DNA of 37,345 nucleotides from contig JAABTD010000016.1 of NCBI GenBank assembly GCA_011390065.1, positions 1 through 37,345 of the forward strand, written 5' to 3'. Positions 17,812-27,042 of the stretch are shown piece by piece. This DNA comes from Desulfobacteraceae bacterium. GTDB lineage: Bacteria; Desulfobacterota; Desulfobacteria; Desulfobacterales; JAABSP01. The notes beneath the pieces were generated by a model. That model was given only the letters and a program-made list of their open reading frames with translations, was not told where the DNA came from and did not search any database. Both the position numbers and the translations under genes were made by a program. Position 1 is the stretch's first letter. Each line of letters starts with the position of its first letter.

Positions 17812-20800
17812 TTATTGCGACCCGGCTTTTCTCAGCGCGTTCAGCGCCTCGGCAAAGCCGATCCGACCGTCGCCATCGATGTCGGCGCCGACAAAGCAAT
17901 TCATCGGTTCGATCCCCGCCAGCACCTGGAGCGCCGTTACGGCATCGCCGATGCCCACCACTCCGTCGCCGTCTGCATCGCCCGGCAAAACGCCTTCCAT
18001 ATGGATGGTAAAGGTTGTTTCCGCGTGGTTTTTCTCTTCGCCGCTGTCGGGGTTCACCACGCCGCTGTTGTCCGTCACCCTGACCGCAACCTGAAGGGTT
18101 CTCTGGTCGTCGGAGACCACCTTTGGAAACACCTTCAGGCTCCGGTTTCTACCGAAATCAGGCGAGAATTCAAAATCCGCGACCGAAGGATCAGCCGTCG
18201 CCGTCAACTTCAACGCATCCGGCCCCTCATCGATGTCGTCCACTGTGAAGAACACTTCAACGGGCTCATTGAGGCGGGCATTCTGATCCGGAATCGCTGA
18301 AATTTCCGGCGCGTCATTCCGATTGTGGATGGTGACGCTCAGTTCCGCGTCAACGCCGAAGAAATCGTTGCTCACCCTCACCACCAACGGCACGGTGTAC
18401 TGCTCCTGGTCAAAAGGCGCATTCTCCGCCGGCCGGAAGGTCATTCGCCAGTTGACGCTGTCTCCGGGGCCGCTGCCGGGAATCGGAGCGACGCTGATCA
18501 AACTGTTGGGGATATAACGCACATCACCCGAAAAAACGAATACATCCAGGTCCGCCGGCGCTTTTGTTTCATCCCAGACCCAGAAATTCACCAGGGTATC
18601 TTCAGATGCATCCTCCCAGATGTCAACCGCGGACCTGATGTTGATCTGGGGCGGGGTCACATCCGGAACGACCCGGAGGGTAAAGGTGAACTCCGATTGA
18701 GCGTCGCCGTCACCGGCTCTGATCGCAACCGGAACGTCCACCGGCTCCGAACCGCCCGACGGCAGCGGTTTCATCTTCAGCCAATGGGTCATATTGTCCT
18801 GGGGATCAATGATCCGGTCCCAGTCAAAGCGCGAGCTGTCCGTCTGAGGGAGCAGCGCATTATTGCCCGATGCAGCCGAAACGATCACCTGATGAAGCGG
18901 GGTGTCCACATCCCGGACCTCGAAATGAAGCACATATTCTTCATCCCATTGGGCGTAAACGATGTTGTTCGGATCGGCGATGGGCGCGTTGATGATGGGC
19001 GGATTGTTGATGGGTCTGACCCAAAGCTGGAAAGGCTGCGATTTGACGGGCGCCGCTTCGGGGCTGTCCTTCACCCAGGGGGTAATCCTGGCATAGCCGC
19101 TGTCGTAGTCATCCGGCGCAACAATCACCGTTCGCACCGATCCGGTTCCCTCGAACCGGATTTCGCCCTCGACAAAATCGTCTTCCCTTCCGGACACGGG
19201 CGCCCAGGCAGCCCCCATGATCAGTTCGTCCAGCGGCGTATCCAGATCATCGACCTCCACCACATAGCCCATGTTCTCGGTCGTCCCGCCTTCGTCGATG
19301 ACGATCTGAGACACATGGTCGGGCGAGCCCTCCTGCATGAGCGTCGAGATGGTGGGCGGATGCGGGACCGGAGCCACCCTCAAGGTAAAGGTCAGCGGAT
19401 CGCTTTCCAATTGTTGCTCGGTCGATGCATCCACCACGCTGACCGTGACGGTTGCCGCGCCGGCTGTGTTCTGCGCCGGGTTCATCACCAGTCGACGGAC
19501 GGCGTCGGTATAGTCGGGATGGTAAAAATAGCTGCCTTGCGGCAGCAGTTCGGGGTTTTCCCCGGCAATGACCGGCGCCGTGATCACCAGCGTTGCCGGA
19601 CGGCATTGAGGGTCGCTTGAAACAACGAAATCCACATAATGCTGCCCGGAATTTTCCTGAATTTCTTCAACATACAGGCCGTTTTGCTTCGTTATGAGCG
19701 GCGGATGATCCTGGGCCAGGTATTCGATCGTCACCTGGTCGGAACCCTTTTGGGGATCCGCGTCATCCTTATCCCATACCGTCGCCTTGATGGTTGCCAG
19801 GGCGCCGCTTCTCGAACACATCACAGGGGGGGTAAAGCGCAAGGTTCTTTCCGCGCCCGTGCCGATCTCCAGAAGATGGTCTCTGTTGTCGAGGATCGTC
19901 TTTTTGGCGTCCTCGAGCCATTCGACGACATACGTCGGTTCAAGCGCCTCGCTGGCCGTTTCCACGTCGCTGACCGTGAAATTCAGGTCAATGATCGTCT
20001 TTTCATCAACAGGCGCCTGGGGCGGATTGGTGAATTCCAGATGGGGAGGATTGTTGACGAACTCGATTCTCACATCGAAACCGGCTGAAACCGTATTCGT
20101 CCCATCCGTCACCTGAAGGCTGACGGCGCCGAGGCCATAACCGTTTTGCGTCGGGGTGATGATGATATATTTCCCATGCTCGACCAACTCCAGCCCGACC
20201 GGCGCCGTCGGGGTCGTCGTCTCCTTCCAGGCCCATCTCAGGGACCCCGAAACGACCTGCAGGCCGGCTTCCAGGGTGTCCGGATCCTCGATCACATAGG
20301 ACACGGTGACCGGGTCATTTTCCTGGGTAACGATGGGCGGGTTTTCGACGCGGAAGCTCGGCGGATCATCCACCTCCTGAACCACCAGCGGAACTTCCAG
20401 CGCGTCTTCAAGAAAACCGTCGTCTCTGGCCGTGATGATGAGGGTCGCTTCGCCGAAAGATTGGGAGGCGCCTTTTACCGTCAGCGTACATTGCTTTTTA
20501 TAGTCGTTTTCCGGGTCGTTCGGGGCCGGCTGGCAGCTCGTGGACAGATCGAGGGTCAAGCCGGTGGTTCCCGGATCGTAACCGGTTTCAACCGTCACGT
20601 TATTGATCAGGGTATCCACATCCTCGACCTGAAAATCCAGGGCATAGGTTCCCCCTTCCCGGATCGTGGACGGCTCTTCCGGCAACGGCCGCACCGGCGT
20701 GATCCGGGGCGGACTCGGCACGTCTTCGATCACCAGGGAAAGGATGACGGGTTCTTCGGACCGGGTCCCGTCCGGTTCCTGCACGGCCACAACGATTTCA

Positions 20801-23800
20801 GCCGTCGCGGTCTTATCCGTTCCCCTCGGCCAGTCGGCGGGTGGAAGGATGGTCAGGACCGCAAATCCGTCGCTGTCGATCAGTCCTCCCGAAAAGGTCC
20901 CATTGGGCATATCCGGGGGACTGATGGAACGCCATTCTTTCAACAACCTCAATGTGCTCAGGTCCTCCGTTTCGATGTCGCTGATCCTCAGTTCCACGTC
21001 GATGGGCTGGCCTTCTTTTGCACTGCGCTCAAGGAGGCCGGGTACGGGGTCGGTTTGGATCACCGGGGGATAATTGACCGCTTCAATGTTGATGGTCGCA
21101 TCCTGACTATATTGCGATTCACCGTCGCTGACCGTAATGGTCAGGGGCAAGGCGCCCGAAACCAGATCCGGCGGCCTGACCACAAGGTCGACCCGGCCGT
21201 CGTCGGACACCGGTGGACTCGGCGGCGTGAAGGCGCCGGTCGGATCGATGCCGCCGCCCCACCCGGCCGTCACCTTCAGACTTCCCGGAGGGTCGTGGGG
21301 GTCGGGATCATCCACATAAAACCGGATGGTTTTCTGTTCGTCCTGCAGCCACGGGGGCTCCGGCTGACAGCCGATGCACGGATAGGCCGGTTCCAATCCG
21401 ATGAAAGTCGGAAGATCGTTTACCGGCGAGATGTCGGCTTTGATGATTTGGGAAGTGGAGAGCGAAGAAGCGACATCCTCTATAATAAGGTTGAACTCCT
21501 CCACCGTTGTCGTTTCGATTACATTCGGCCTGGGAAACAAAACAAGGCCCAGAGAAAGGGTTTCACCCGGCTGACTGGTCTCTGAAATGCTGAGGGAATT
21601 GGTGATGCGGCCGGCGCTGTCGATGAAATAGACATGTTGAGCGTCAAGAGGAATGGCGCGTCCGCTGCCGTCGTCGCCTTCGGGCAATTCCACCCGGATG
21701 GTCATCTCCCGCTCGCCATCCGGATGGCGGATTTCCAGGACTGCCGGATCGCCTTCCGCTGTTTCCCTGTTTCGATCATCTTCCATGCGTTTCAGAGAGG
21801 GCGGTTGCAAGACCGGAGAATCTGCCACGGGATTGACCGTGAAATTGAGCGTTTTGGCATCGGTTTCGGCGGCGTCCGCGACCGATGCTTCGATGACGCC
21901 GGCCCCGAAGAGTTCCGTATTGGCATCGGACGTCGGCTGGATGAACAACTTGACCGTACTGCGGTAGTCGTCGGCTGCGGCCGGCGTCAGGATATAGGGT
22001 TCCGTGGCGCCGTACCATCCGGGATCAGCCGGGTTTTCAGGGCATGACGGGTCGTCGACCGTTCCCGTCTCTTCGCAGATTTTCAGGTTCTTAAACGCAT
22101 TGGGAACAAGTTCCGCGTTAAGAGATGCTATCGTCAATGTGAGCTGATCTCCATCGACATCCCGCAAGACAAGATCCACGATCCTGCTTTGATCTTCATC
22201 CATTGCAAACGGCGCCGGAACGGTCAGCTCGGGCGGGTCATTGACCGGATCGACCGTCATATTGAAGGTTCTTCGGGTGGGAAGCCCGTATATGTCGGTG
22301 ATCCTGATGGCGATTCTCGAAGTCCCGAAATCATTGAGCGTCGGCTTGATCCGGATCTGACAGTCGCCTCCCGTGCATTCCCAGCAATTCACGTCGTCTT
22401 CATCCGCGCAGCCGGGAAATGGATAAATCCCCGCGCCGTCTTCCGTCAAATCCAGGAATTCATTGCTATTGGCCGAGATCGCTTTTTCAAGCCTGCCATA
22501 ATCATTAACCGATTCAATCGAATCGTCTCCAATGACAAAGCGATATACCTGCGCATCGCTGTCTTCATCGATGACGACGCCGTCAAAAAAGGTTTCGCCC
22601 GTCTCCGGTTCGATGGTAGGGGGCGTATTGTAAGTCAGAAAAAACGACTGCTGATCGCCTTCGGTTCCGGGATCGCCGTCGGAAACGGTGATGGTGATCC
22701 GGGCGTCCAGGCTGGTGTCCGCAGACGCCGTCGGTTCATCGATGGACAATGTGCACTCATAAAAGGGCGGATTCTCATTGTTTTCGAAACAATTAAACAG
22801 CTCCAGACCGGATGCCCAGGTTCTGGTAGAACTGACCGGTTTGGTGATGTCATCGATGGCGTCGTCGCCGTCGGAGATCCCTATGGTCATGGACTTTACC
22901 CCATCTCCGAAATTCATGGCGACCGTTCTGTCCGCAAGATCCAAATCCAGGAGATTCTCAGTGGACCCCTGTTCCCATATTCCTGTAATAACCGTATCGG
23001 TGCTGTGGACCACTTTTAGGGTAAACTGGAAAGGCGTCTTTGCGCTATATTCGTCGCTCACGGAGAGGCTCAGCGCGATCTCACCGACGGCGCCGGCTTT
23101 AAGAGGGATCTCAAGGACCCTGTTGTTGTCGGTTGATTCGACAGGTTTCACACCGGGTTCTGCGGACATAATGCCGCCGGCGTCTGTATAACTTTCCACC
23201 AACACTTGCAGCTCAGAGGCCGGGGTCTCGACATCATGAACCGAAAACGGCACGTTCAGGATATAAGCGGCATCCTGTTTAATTTCCGTCCTTGTCGTGG
23301 GAAAATCTTCAACCCAGGGAAAACTGTTGATCGTGACAAGAAAGGTTTCATTTACTATGATGCCGTCAAACGTCGTGGCGGAGATGGTGATCTGCGCCCT
23401 GCCGAACGCTTGTTCATTCGGCATGATTTCAAGACGGTATTCCTTGAATGCTTCAGTGCTCTGCACAAGAGACAGTTTCAGATTGGCGTCGGGAATCACC
23501 GCCTCATTGGATGAGGTTACATCCAGATTCTGCATGGATTCCGGGGAATCCACCCTGAATTTGACGACAATCGGATCTGCCGGTTGCCCTTCGAGAATCT
23601 CATCGATGATATACGGCGCAGGGGTTTCCTCCGAAATATCGATTCCGGGAATATCGGCCACGGTCAAGCGGAAGGCGGCGGCATCGCTTTTGGGGCATGT
23701 TGCGGGATCCATGTTCGCGGTGCACTGGTCCTCAACGGTGACCGTGAAATCCGCCGTGCCTTTGGTGGTTGAAAGTGATTCAATGATAAGGACGGCGGGG

Positions 23801-25254
23801 TCCGCATCGGAAAACCTGAAAGAGATATCGACGCCTTCCGTCAGGTTATCACTGGTCATTTCCGCACGGGTCGTCAGTTCGTTGTCCGGAGTTTCCAAAT
23901 CCGAGATCACCAGGTTCAGTGGAGTGGCGTCTTCTATTCTCAAGACCTGATCGTCTATGGCATAAATTTTTGGGGGGACATTCGGTTGATTATCATCGTC
24001 CGGCGCGCTCACCTCTTGATCATCGATAAAAGCGGCGCCCCTGCTGCTGTTCCTGGCGGGCATGCCGCCAATGAACTCGTAAACGCCTCCGGCGGCCGAT
24101 ATATCGACCTCGCTGACCGAACCATTCCCGTCGGCAGGCCCAAAAGGCGTGTTAACGTCGTCGCGTTCCCAGTTTCCGGCGCCGGATTTTCGATAAATGA
24201 AAGCCGGTCCGTCTTCCGTGCCCACCGCTGCATAATTACCCTTAATGGCGACGGATGTTCCGAAGCCGAGCACGCCCGGTTCCTGAAGTTCATCCGTGAC
24301 GGTCCACTGGCCGCCGTCATAGTGAAAAATGTACGCCTTCCCGGTCCCCGTCGATATGCCCGGAGCGCCGGCGATGATAAAGTCGCCGTCTATGGCCGCC
24401 GACATGCCGAGCTTATCCTCACTTTGAAACACAAAGTTGTGGGGGTTGACCGCGCCATTGGGGAGTTTGACATGGGGTTCCCAGGAACCGTCCCCGCTTC
24501 TTTGAAAGACATACAGGGCTCCGGCCCTGTTCCCGTTTTGATCGTCCCCGTAAGCGCCTGCTGCGGCGAACTCATCCGAGACCGCCACCGATGCGCCGAA
24601 ATAATCGTGAATCGCGCGGACAGGCGCCATAATTCGCGTCGCATCTTCTTCGATCAGCACATCCGACCACCCTGTCGACGGCCGTTCATAGATGTAAGCC
24701 GCGCCCGCATCTCCGTATGCCCCGGGCGCCCCCACGATCACATATCGGCTCGACGCCCCTACCGACGATCCGTAATAGGTGTTGGCATTGGGGTCATAGG
24801 CCGTCAAGTCCGCTGCCTGCCGCCATACGCCCGATCCATCCAATTCGAATATGTACGCGGCGCCGGCGTTACTGATCAACTTACTGGTCGGATCTCTTGG
24901 AAAGGGGTCTATATCCGTGCCATCGGCCCCGACCACGGCCATATCGCCGAACATATCAACCGCTCTTCCAAAATAGTCGTTTGCACTGAAACGCAACGGC
25001 GTAAAATAAGATTGCGCCGCAGGGCCCCAGGTCGTCCCGTCGTTTCTGAAAACGTAGACTTTGCCGGCGAAGCTGTCGTCTCCGTAAGCGCCGACCATGG
25101 CCCACTCTCCGAAAACCGCCACCGACGAACCGAAATTATCGTCTGCATCGAGCAGGGTTTGAGGCTGGATCTGCGCTGCATTCACATAAGGGATCGCCGT
25201 CAGAAGAAGCAGAGCAGTAATGAACGTGGCTGTGAATCGTTTTCTAAATTTCAT
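17812..25254 (-). CDS. Giant secreted protein 2: FG-GAP-like propeller, 17 Ig/cadherin-like modules, dockerin-like C-terminus
   Basis: This 2480-aa tandem paralogue of the next gene starts at the ATG at 25254 behind AAGGAG; residues 1-26 form a signal peptide. Propeller repeats (DNFGSSVAVFGEWAMVGAYG and relatives) occupy about 33-420, the seventh being degenerate. Seventeen Ig/cadherin-like modules follow in the same order as in the paralogue. The C-terminal modules are far closer to the paralogue (for example PTIS, SQIVIDEGGTT, GYARITPWVKDS, NPPIINAPIA, MTHWLKMKPLP) than modules 1-4, which are hardly alignable by eye. It ends in two EF-hand loops, DADGDGVVG and DIDGDGRIG, plus a conserved ALQVLAGIEPMN stretch. 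An extracellular adhesive or structural role is inferred. The long leader upstream carries the most striking RNA-structure potential in the window. Confidence 0.9.
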   Translation of the reverse strand: MKFRKRFTATFITALLLLTAIPYVNAAQIQPQTLLDADDNFGSSVAVFGEWAMVGAYGDDSFAGKVYVFRNDGTTWGPAAQSYFTPLRFSANDYFGRAVDMFGDMAVVGADGTDIDPFPRDPTSKLISNAGAAYIFELDGSGVWRQAADLTAYDPNANTYYGSSVGASSRYVIVGAPGAYGDAGAAYIYERPSTGWSDVLIEEDATRIMAPVRAIHDYFGASVAVSDEFAAAGAYGDDQNGNRAGALYVFQRSGDGSWEPHVKLPNGAVNPHNFVFQSEDKLGMSAAIDGDFIIAGAPGISTGTGKAYIFHYDGGQWTVTDELQEPGVLGFGTSVAIKGNYAAVGTEDGPAFIYRKSGAGNWERDDVNTPFGPADGNGSVSEVDISAAGGVYEFIGGMPARNSSRGAAFIDDQEVSAPDDDNQPNVPPKIYAIDDQVLRIEDATPLNLVISDLETPDNELTTRAEMTSDNLTEGVDISFRFSDADPAVLIIESLSTTKGTADFTVTVEDQCTANMDPATCPKSDAAAFRLTVADIPGIDISEETPAPYIIDEILEGQPADPIVVKFRVDSPESMQNLDVTSSNEAVIPDANLKLSLVQSTEAFKEYRLEIMPNEQAFGRAQITISATTFDGIIVNETFLVTINSFPWVEDFPTTRTEIKQDAAYILNVPFSVHDVETPASELQVLVESYTDAGGIMSAEPGVKPVESTDNNRVLEIPLKAGAVGEIALSLSVSDEYSAKTPFQFTLKVVHSTDTVITGIWEQGSTENLLDLDLADRTVAMNFGDGVKSMTIGISDGDDAIDDITKPVSSTRTWASGLELFNCFENNENPPFYECTLSIDEPTASADTSLDARITITVSDGDPGTEGDQQSFFLTYNTPPTIEPETGETFFDGVVIDEDSDAQVYRFVIGDDSIESVNDYGRLEKAISANSNEFLDLTEDGAGIYPFPGCADEDDVNCWECTGGDCQIRIKPTLNDFGTSRIAIRITDIYGLPTRRTFNMTVDPVNDPPELTVPAPFAMDEDQSRIVDLVLRDVDGDQLTLTIASLNAELVPNAFKNLKICEETGTVDDPSCPENPADPGWYGATEPYILTPAAADDYRSTVKLFIQPTSDANTELFGAGVIEASVADAAETDAKTLNFTVNPVADSPVLQPPSLKRMEDDRNRETAEGDPAVLEIRHPDGEREMTIRVELPEGDDGSGRAIPLDAQHVYFIDSAGRITNSLSISETSQPGETLSLGLVLFPRPNVIETTTVEEFNLIIEDVASSLSTSQIIKADISPVNDLPTFIGLEPAYPCIGCQPEPPWLQDEQKTIRFYVDDPDPHDPPGSLKVTAGWGGGIDPTGAFTPPSPPVSDDGRVDLVVRPPDLVSGALPLTITVSDGESQYSQDATINIEAVNYPPVIQTDPVPGLLERSAKEGQPIDVELRISDIETEDLSTLRLLKEWRSISPPDMPNGTFSGGLIDSDGFAVLTILPPADWPRGTDKTATAEIVVAVQEPDGTRSEEPVILSLVIEDVPSPPRITPVRPLPEEPSTIREGGTYALDFQVEDVDTLINNVTVETGYDPGTTGLTLDLSTSCQPAPNDPENDYKKQCTLTVKGASQSFGEATLIITARDDGFLEDALEVPLVVQEVDDPPSFRVENPPIVTQENDPVTVSYVIEDPDTLEAGLQVVSGSLRWAWKETTTPTAPVGLELVEHGKYIIITPTQNGYGLGAVSLQVTDGTNTVSAGFDVRIEFVNNPPHLEFTNPPQAPVDEKTIIDLNFTVSDVETASEALEPTYVVEWLEDAKKTILDNRDHLLEIGTGAERTLRFTPPVMCSRSGALATIKATVWDKDDADPQKGSDQVTIEYLAQDHPPLITKQNGLYVEEIQENSGQHYVDFVVSSDPQCRPATLVITAPVIAGENPELLPQGSYFYHPDYTDAVRRLVMNPAQNTAGAATVTVSVVDASTEQQLESDPLTFTLRVAPVPHPPTISTLMQEGSPDHVSQIVIDEGGTTENMGYVVEVDDLDTPLDELIMGAAWAPVSGREDDFVEGEIRFEGTGSVRTVIVAPDDYDSGYARITPWVKDSPEAAPVKSQPFQLWVRPINNPPIINAPIADPNNIVYAQWDEEYVLHFEVRDVDTPLHQVIVSAASGNNALLPQTDSSRFDWDRIIDPQDNMTHWLKMKPLPSGGSEPVDVPVAIRAGDGDAQSEFTFTLRVVPDVTPPQINIRSAVDIWEDASEDTLVNFWVWDETKAPADLDVFVFSGDVRYIPNSLISVAPIPGSGPGDSVNWRMTFRPAENAPFDQEQYTVPLVVRVSNDFFGVDAELSVTIHNRNDAPEISAIPDQNARLNEPVEVFFTVDDIDEGPDALKLTATADPSVADFEFSPDFGRNRSLKVFPKVVSDDQRTLQVAVRVTDNSGVVNPDSGEEKNHAETTFTIHMEGVLPGDADGDGVVGIGDAVTALQVLAGIEPMNCFVGADIDGDGRIGFAEALNALRKAGSQ

Positions 25255-25377
25255 TGGGTTTCTCCTTGAATCCTTGACCCCCTCCTCCGATATTGCCTGT
25301 CCCAAGGTATGACCTTGCCGACGCCGCCGGGGGGCGGGAACGTCTCACTGCTGTAAGTTTTTTTGCGGGGGACAGGC
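25255..25377 (-). promoter_or_regulatory. Structured leader of giant gene 2 (riboswitch-like fold, no known class recognised)
   Basis: On the minus strand, GCCTGTCCC (25377-25369) can pair perfectly with GGGACAGGC (25303-25295), closing a region of about 65 nt. Inside are AAGGT/ACCTT with a 3-nt loop (25304-25316), a CCGCC/GGCGG hairpin, and the 35-nt element (25334-25368) shared with the leader of giant gene 1. The start codon follows about 40 nt after the outer stem. I compared it by eye with the cyclic di-GMP, TPP, ZTP, fluoride and guanidine consensus cores and recognised none. Confidence 0.45.
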
Positions 25378-25784
25378 TTACGCATTTGTGACTTCCATCA
25401 GCCTGAACTTCGGGTTTGAACAGGTATAATACCCTGGAAAAGCTATCGACATCTTCACTTCGACGCCCAAATTAGCACAAGTTTCCGGCACAATCAATTG
25501 AAAGCGGTACAATGGCGACACCCTGACCACCGGGCGTCATCCTGCCGCACCTGAATCCATGCAAACCTGAATCCATGCAAAACAGATGCCACTGATCAAT
25601 GCAACGAAGAACGCCCATCTGGATGACGACGAGATGAAGCGTCCATTATTATTTTGAATCCATTCGATCCATGAACCGTCTTCATCGACATTCACGCCAT
25701 TCAGAAACGTACGACAATGGAATGATGACAAATGGAAAGTTGACAAATAAATTAATACCCGGATTAAAATAATCTTCACACTTC
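25378..25784. other. Non-coding stretch between giant gene 2 and the cyclophilin gene
   Basis: This 407-nt region is more AT-rich than its surroundings and holds no convincing gene. It contains a near-palindrome CAGGTATAATACCCTG (about 25431-25446), which could serve as a -10 region or operator for giant gene 2, and a 16-bp tandem repeat at 25549-25580. An 80-codon frame starting with GTG at 25779 on the minus strand crosses the tandem repeat and has a poorly spaced ribosome site; I do not call it. No hairpin terminator for the cyclophilin gene is apparent. Confidence 0.55.
25549..25580. repeat. Two perfect tandem copies of a 16-bp unit
   Basis: ACCTGAATCCATGCAA occurs twice back to back with no mismatch. 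It lies in non-coding DNA and looks like a recent slippage duplication or paired binding sites. Confidence 0.9.
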
Positions 25785-26390
25785 CTATTCCGGCGATACA
25801 ATCTGCACCTCCATGGGTATGGGGTCTAACGGGCTGTTTCTCTGATCGGTTTTGCGGGAGACGATTTTATCGGCAACGTCCATCCCATCAACCACTTGGC
25901 CGAACACGGTGTACTGGCCGTCGAGATGAGGGGCGTCGGCCACGCAGATGAAAAACTGGGAGCCGGCGGAATCCGGGTGGCGGGACCGGGCCATGGAGAC
26001 CGTTCCCCGCCTGTGAGGTTTGTCGTTGAATTCGGCCTTGAGTTGATATTCCGGGCCTCCGGTTCCGTGAAGAGAACGATCCGCTTTTCTGGAGTTGGGG
26101 TCCCCGCCCTGGATCATGAAGCCGGGGATCACGCGATGGAACGTTGTGCCATCATAGAACCCTTTACGGGCAAGAACTGTGAAATTGTTCACATGATTCG
26201 GGGCTGCTTCAGGAAAAAATTCGATGGTCATGTCTCCGTGAGCCGTCCGGATGACGGCCCGGGTCTTTGCCATGGCCTTGATCTCATCCTGGCTGAATTT
26301 TCGGGATGTTGCGTCTTCGGAATGGGCGGGGGCAACGGCCAGAAGCATGAACAGAGGCAGGACGACGGCGAGGAATACTGGTTTCTGCAT
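25785..26390 (-). CDS. Periplasmic peptidyl-prolyl cis-trans isomerase, cyclophilin type
   Basis: The 201-aa protein starts with a signal peptide (cleavage probably after about residue 24, AHS). The cyclophilin domain spans about 45-200. Active-site features are FHRVIPGFMIQGGD (catalytic Arg86, Gln94), SAGSQFFI (143-149) and HLDGQYTVFG (156-165). It should catalyse prolyl isomerisation during folding of exported proteins. The Trp that makes eukaryotic CypA cyclosporin-sensitive is replaced at the expected place (HLDGQY), as is common in bacteria. AAGGAA lies 7 nt before the ATG. It is a single-gene unit, divergent from the EIIA-Ntr-like gene. Helping the nearby giant secreted proteins fold is possible but speculative. 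Confidence 0.93.
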   Translation of the reverse strand: MQKPVFLAVVLPLFMLLAVAPAHSEDATSRKFSQDEIKAMAKTRAVIRTAHGDMTIEFFPEAAPNHVNNFTVLARKGFYDGTTFHRVIPGFMIQGGDPNSRKADRSLHGTGGPEYQLKAEFNDKPHRRGTVSMARSRHPDSAGSQFFICVADAPHLDGQYTVFGQVVDGMDVADKIVSRKTDQRNSPLDPIPMEVQIVSPE

Positions 26391-26453
26391 CTAAGTGTTC
26401 CTTTTTTGTTTCAATGGCTTGTTCCATTTGATTTCCCTCAGAATCCTGTTCCC

Positions 26454-26482
26454 ATTAAAACCGAACTGCCGGCAAAAGGCAA
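26454..26482 (-). promoter_or_regulatory. Predicted promoter of the cyclophilin gene
   Basis: Minus strand: TTGCCT (26482-26477), 17-nt spacer, TTTAAT (26459-26454); 4/6 and 5/6 matches. It lies about 60 nt upstream of the ATG at 26390. Confidence 0.4.
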
Positions 26483-26495
26483 TCATATTTTTCAC

Positions 26496-26524
26496 TTGAT
26501 TTCCAGTAAAACGTGCGGGATAAA
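26496..26524 (+). promoter_or_regulatory. Predicted promoter of the EIIA-Ntr-like/PII-like pair
   Basis: TTGATT (26496-26501), 17-nt spacer, GATAAA (26519-26524); 4/6 each. It lies about 45 nt before the start at 26572 and is divergent from the cyclophilin promoter. Confidence 0.35.
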
Positions 26525-26571
26525 AGAAGAAGTCGATCTCAATCATCTTCGAAACAAGGATGACAGACACC

Positions 26572-27042
26572 ATGACGCTGGCCGAACGCCTCCATGAGGA
26601 ACATATTTTTCTGAATGTCGCGCTGCCGGACAAACCGGCCGTGCTGCGGTTTGCCGCCGACGCCTTCGCCAAAAGCGGCATCACGGCGGACGCCGACCGG
26701 CTTCTGGAAGAGTTGCAGTCCCGGGAAATGGTGATGAGCACGGGGATCGGAAACGGTCTCGCCATTCCCCACGCCTTCAGCGACCATGTCGACACCCAGA
26801 GCGTCCTCCTGATCCGACTCGCCCGCCCCATTCCCTTTGCCGCCATCGATCAACGACCCGTCGACCTGGTGCTGGCGCTGGCAGCCCCGGAATCCGACAC
26901 ATCGCTGCACCTGCAGATGCTCGCCCGGATTTCCAGAGTCTTCCGCGATGCGGATGCGTTGCGCGCCATCCGATCCGCCCAATCCCCCGAAACCCTTCTA
27001 TCCGCCGTTCGCCGGGCCGAAGAGCGGATCTCCCCCCGTTGA
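26572..27042 (+). CDS. PTS EIIA-Ntr (PtsN)-like regulatory protein
   Basis: The 156-aa protein has the PTS EIIA type 2 (mannitol/fructose/Ntr) fold signature, with the phosphorylatable His67 in GLAIPH. EIIA-Ntr proteins do not transport sugar; in other bacteria they control potassium transporters and sensor kinases according to phosphorylation state. I chose the ATG at 26572 because AAGGA lies 11 nt upstream; the ATG at 26560 overlaps that site and would add only four residues. It is the first of a two-gene unit with the PII-like gene, which begins inside its stop codon. The pair converges on an operon ending in two antiporter genes, which suggests those antiporters as targets. That link is inference. 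Confidence 0.88.
   Translation: MTLAERLHEEHIFLNVALPDKPAVLRFAADAFAKSGITADADRLLEELQSREMVMSTGIGNGLAIPHAFSDHVDTQSVLLIRLARPIPFAAIDQRPVDLVLALAAPESDTSLHLQMLARISRVFRDADALRAIRSAQSPETLLSAVRRAEERISPR

Noticed and set aside
25255-25377. Known riboswitch class in the giant gene 2 leader
   Set aside because: None of the cyclic di-GMP, TPP, ZTP, fluoride or guanidine core sequences could be found by eye, so only a candidate structure is reported.
25740-25770. TTGACA with a TAAAAT downstream on the plus strand
   Set aside because: The spacer is 19 nt and there is no plus-strand gene to serve; probably chance in AT-rich sequence.
25537-25779. 80-codon minus-strand frame after the cyclophilin gene
   Set aside because: GTG start with a badly spaced ribosome site, AT-rich, crosses the 16-bp tandem repeat, no recognisable domain.
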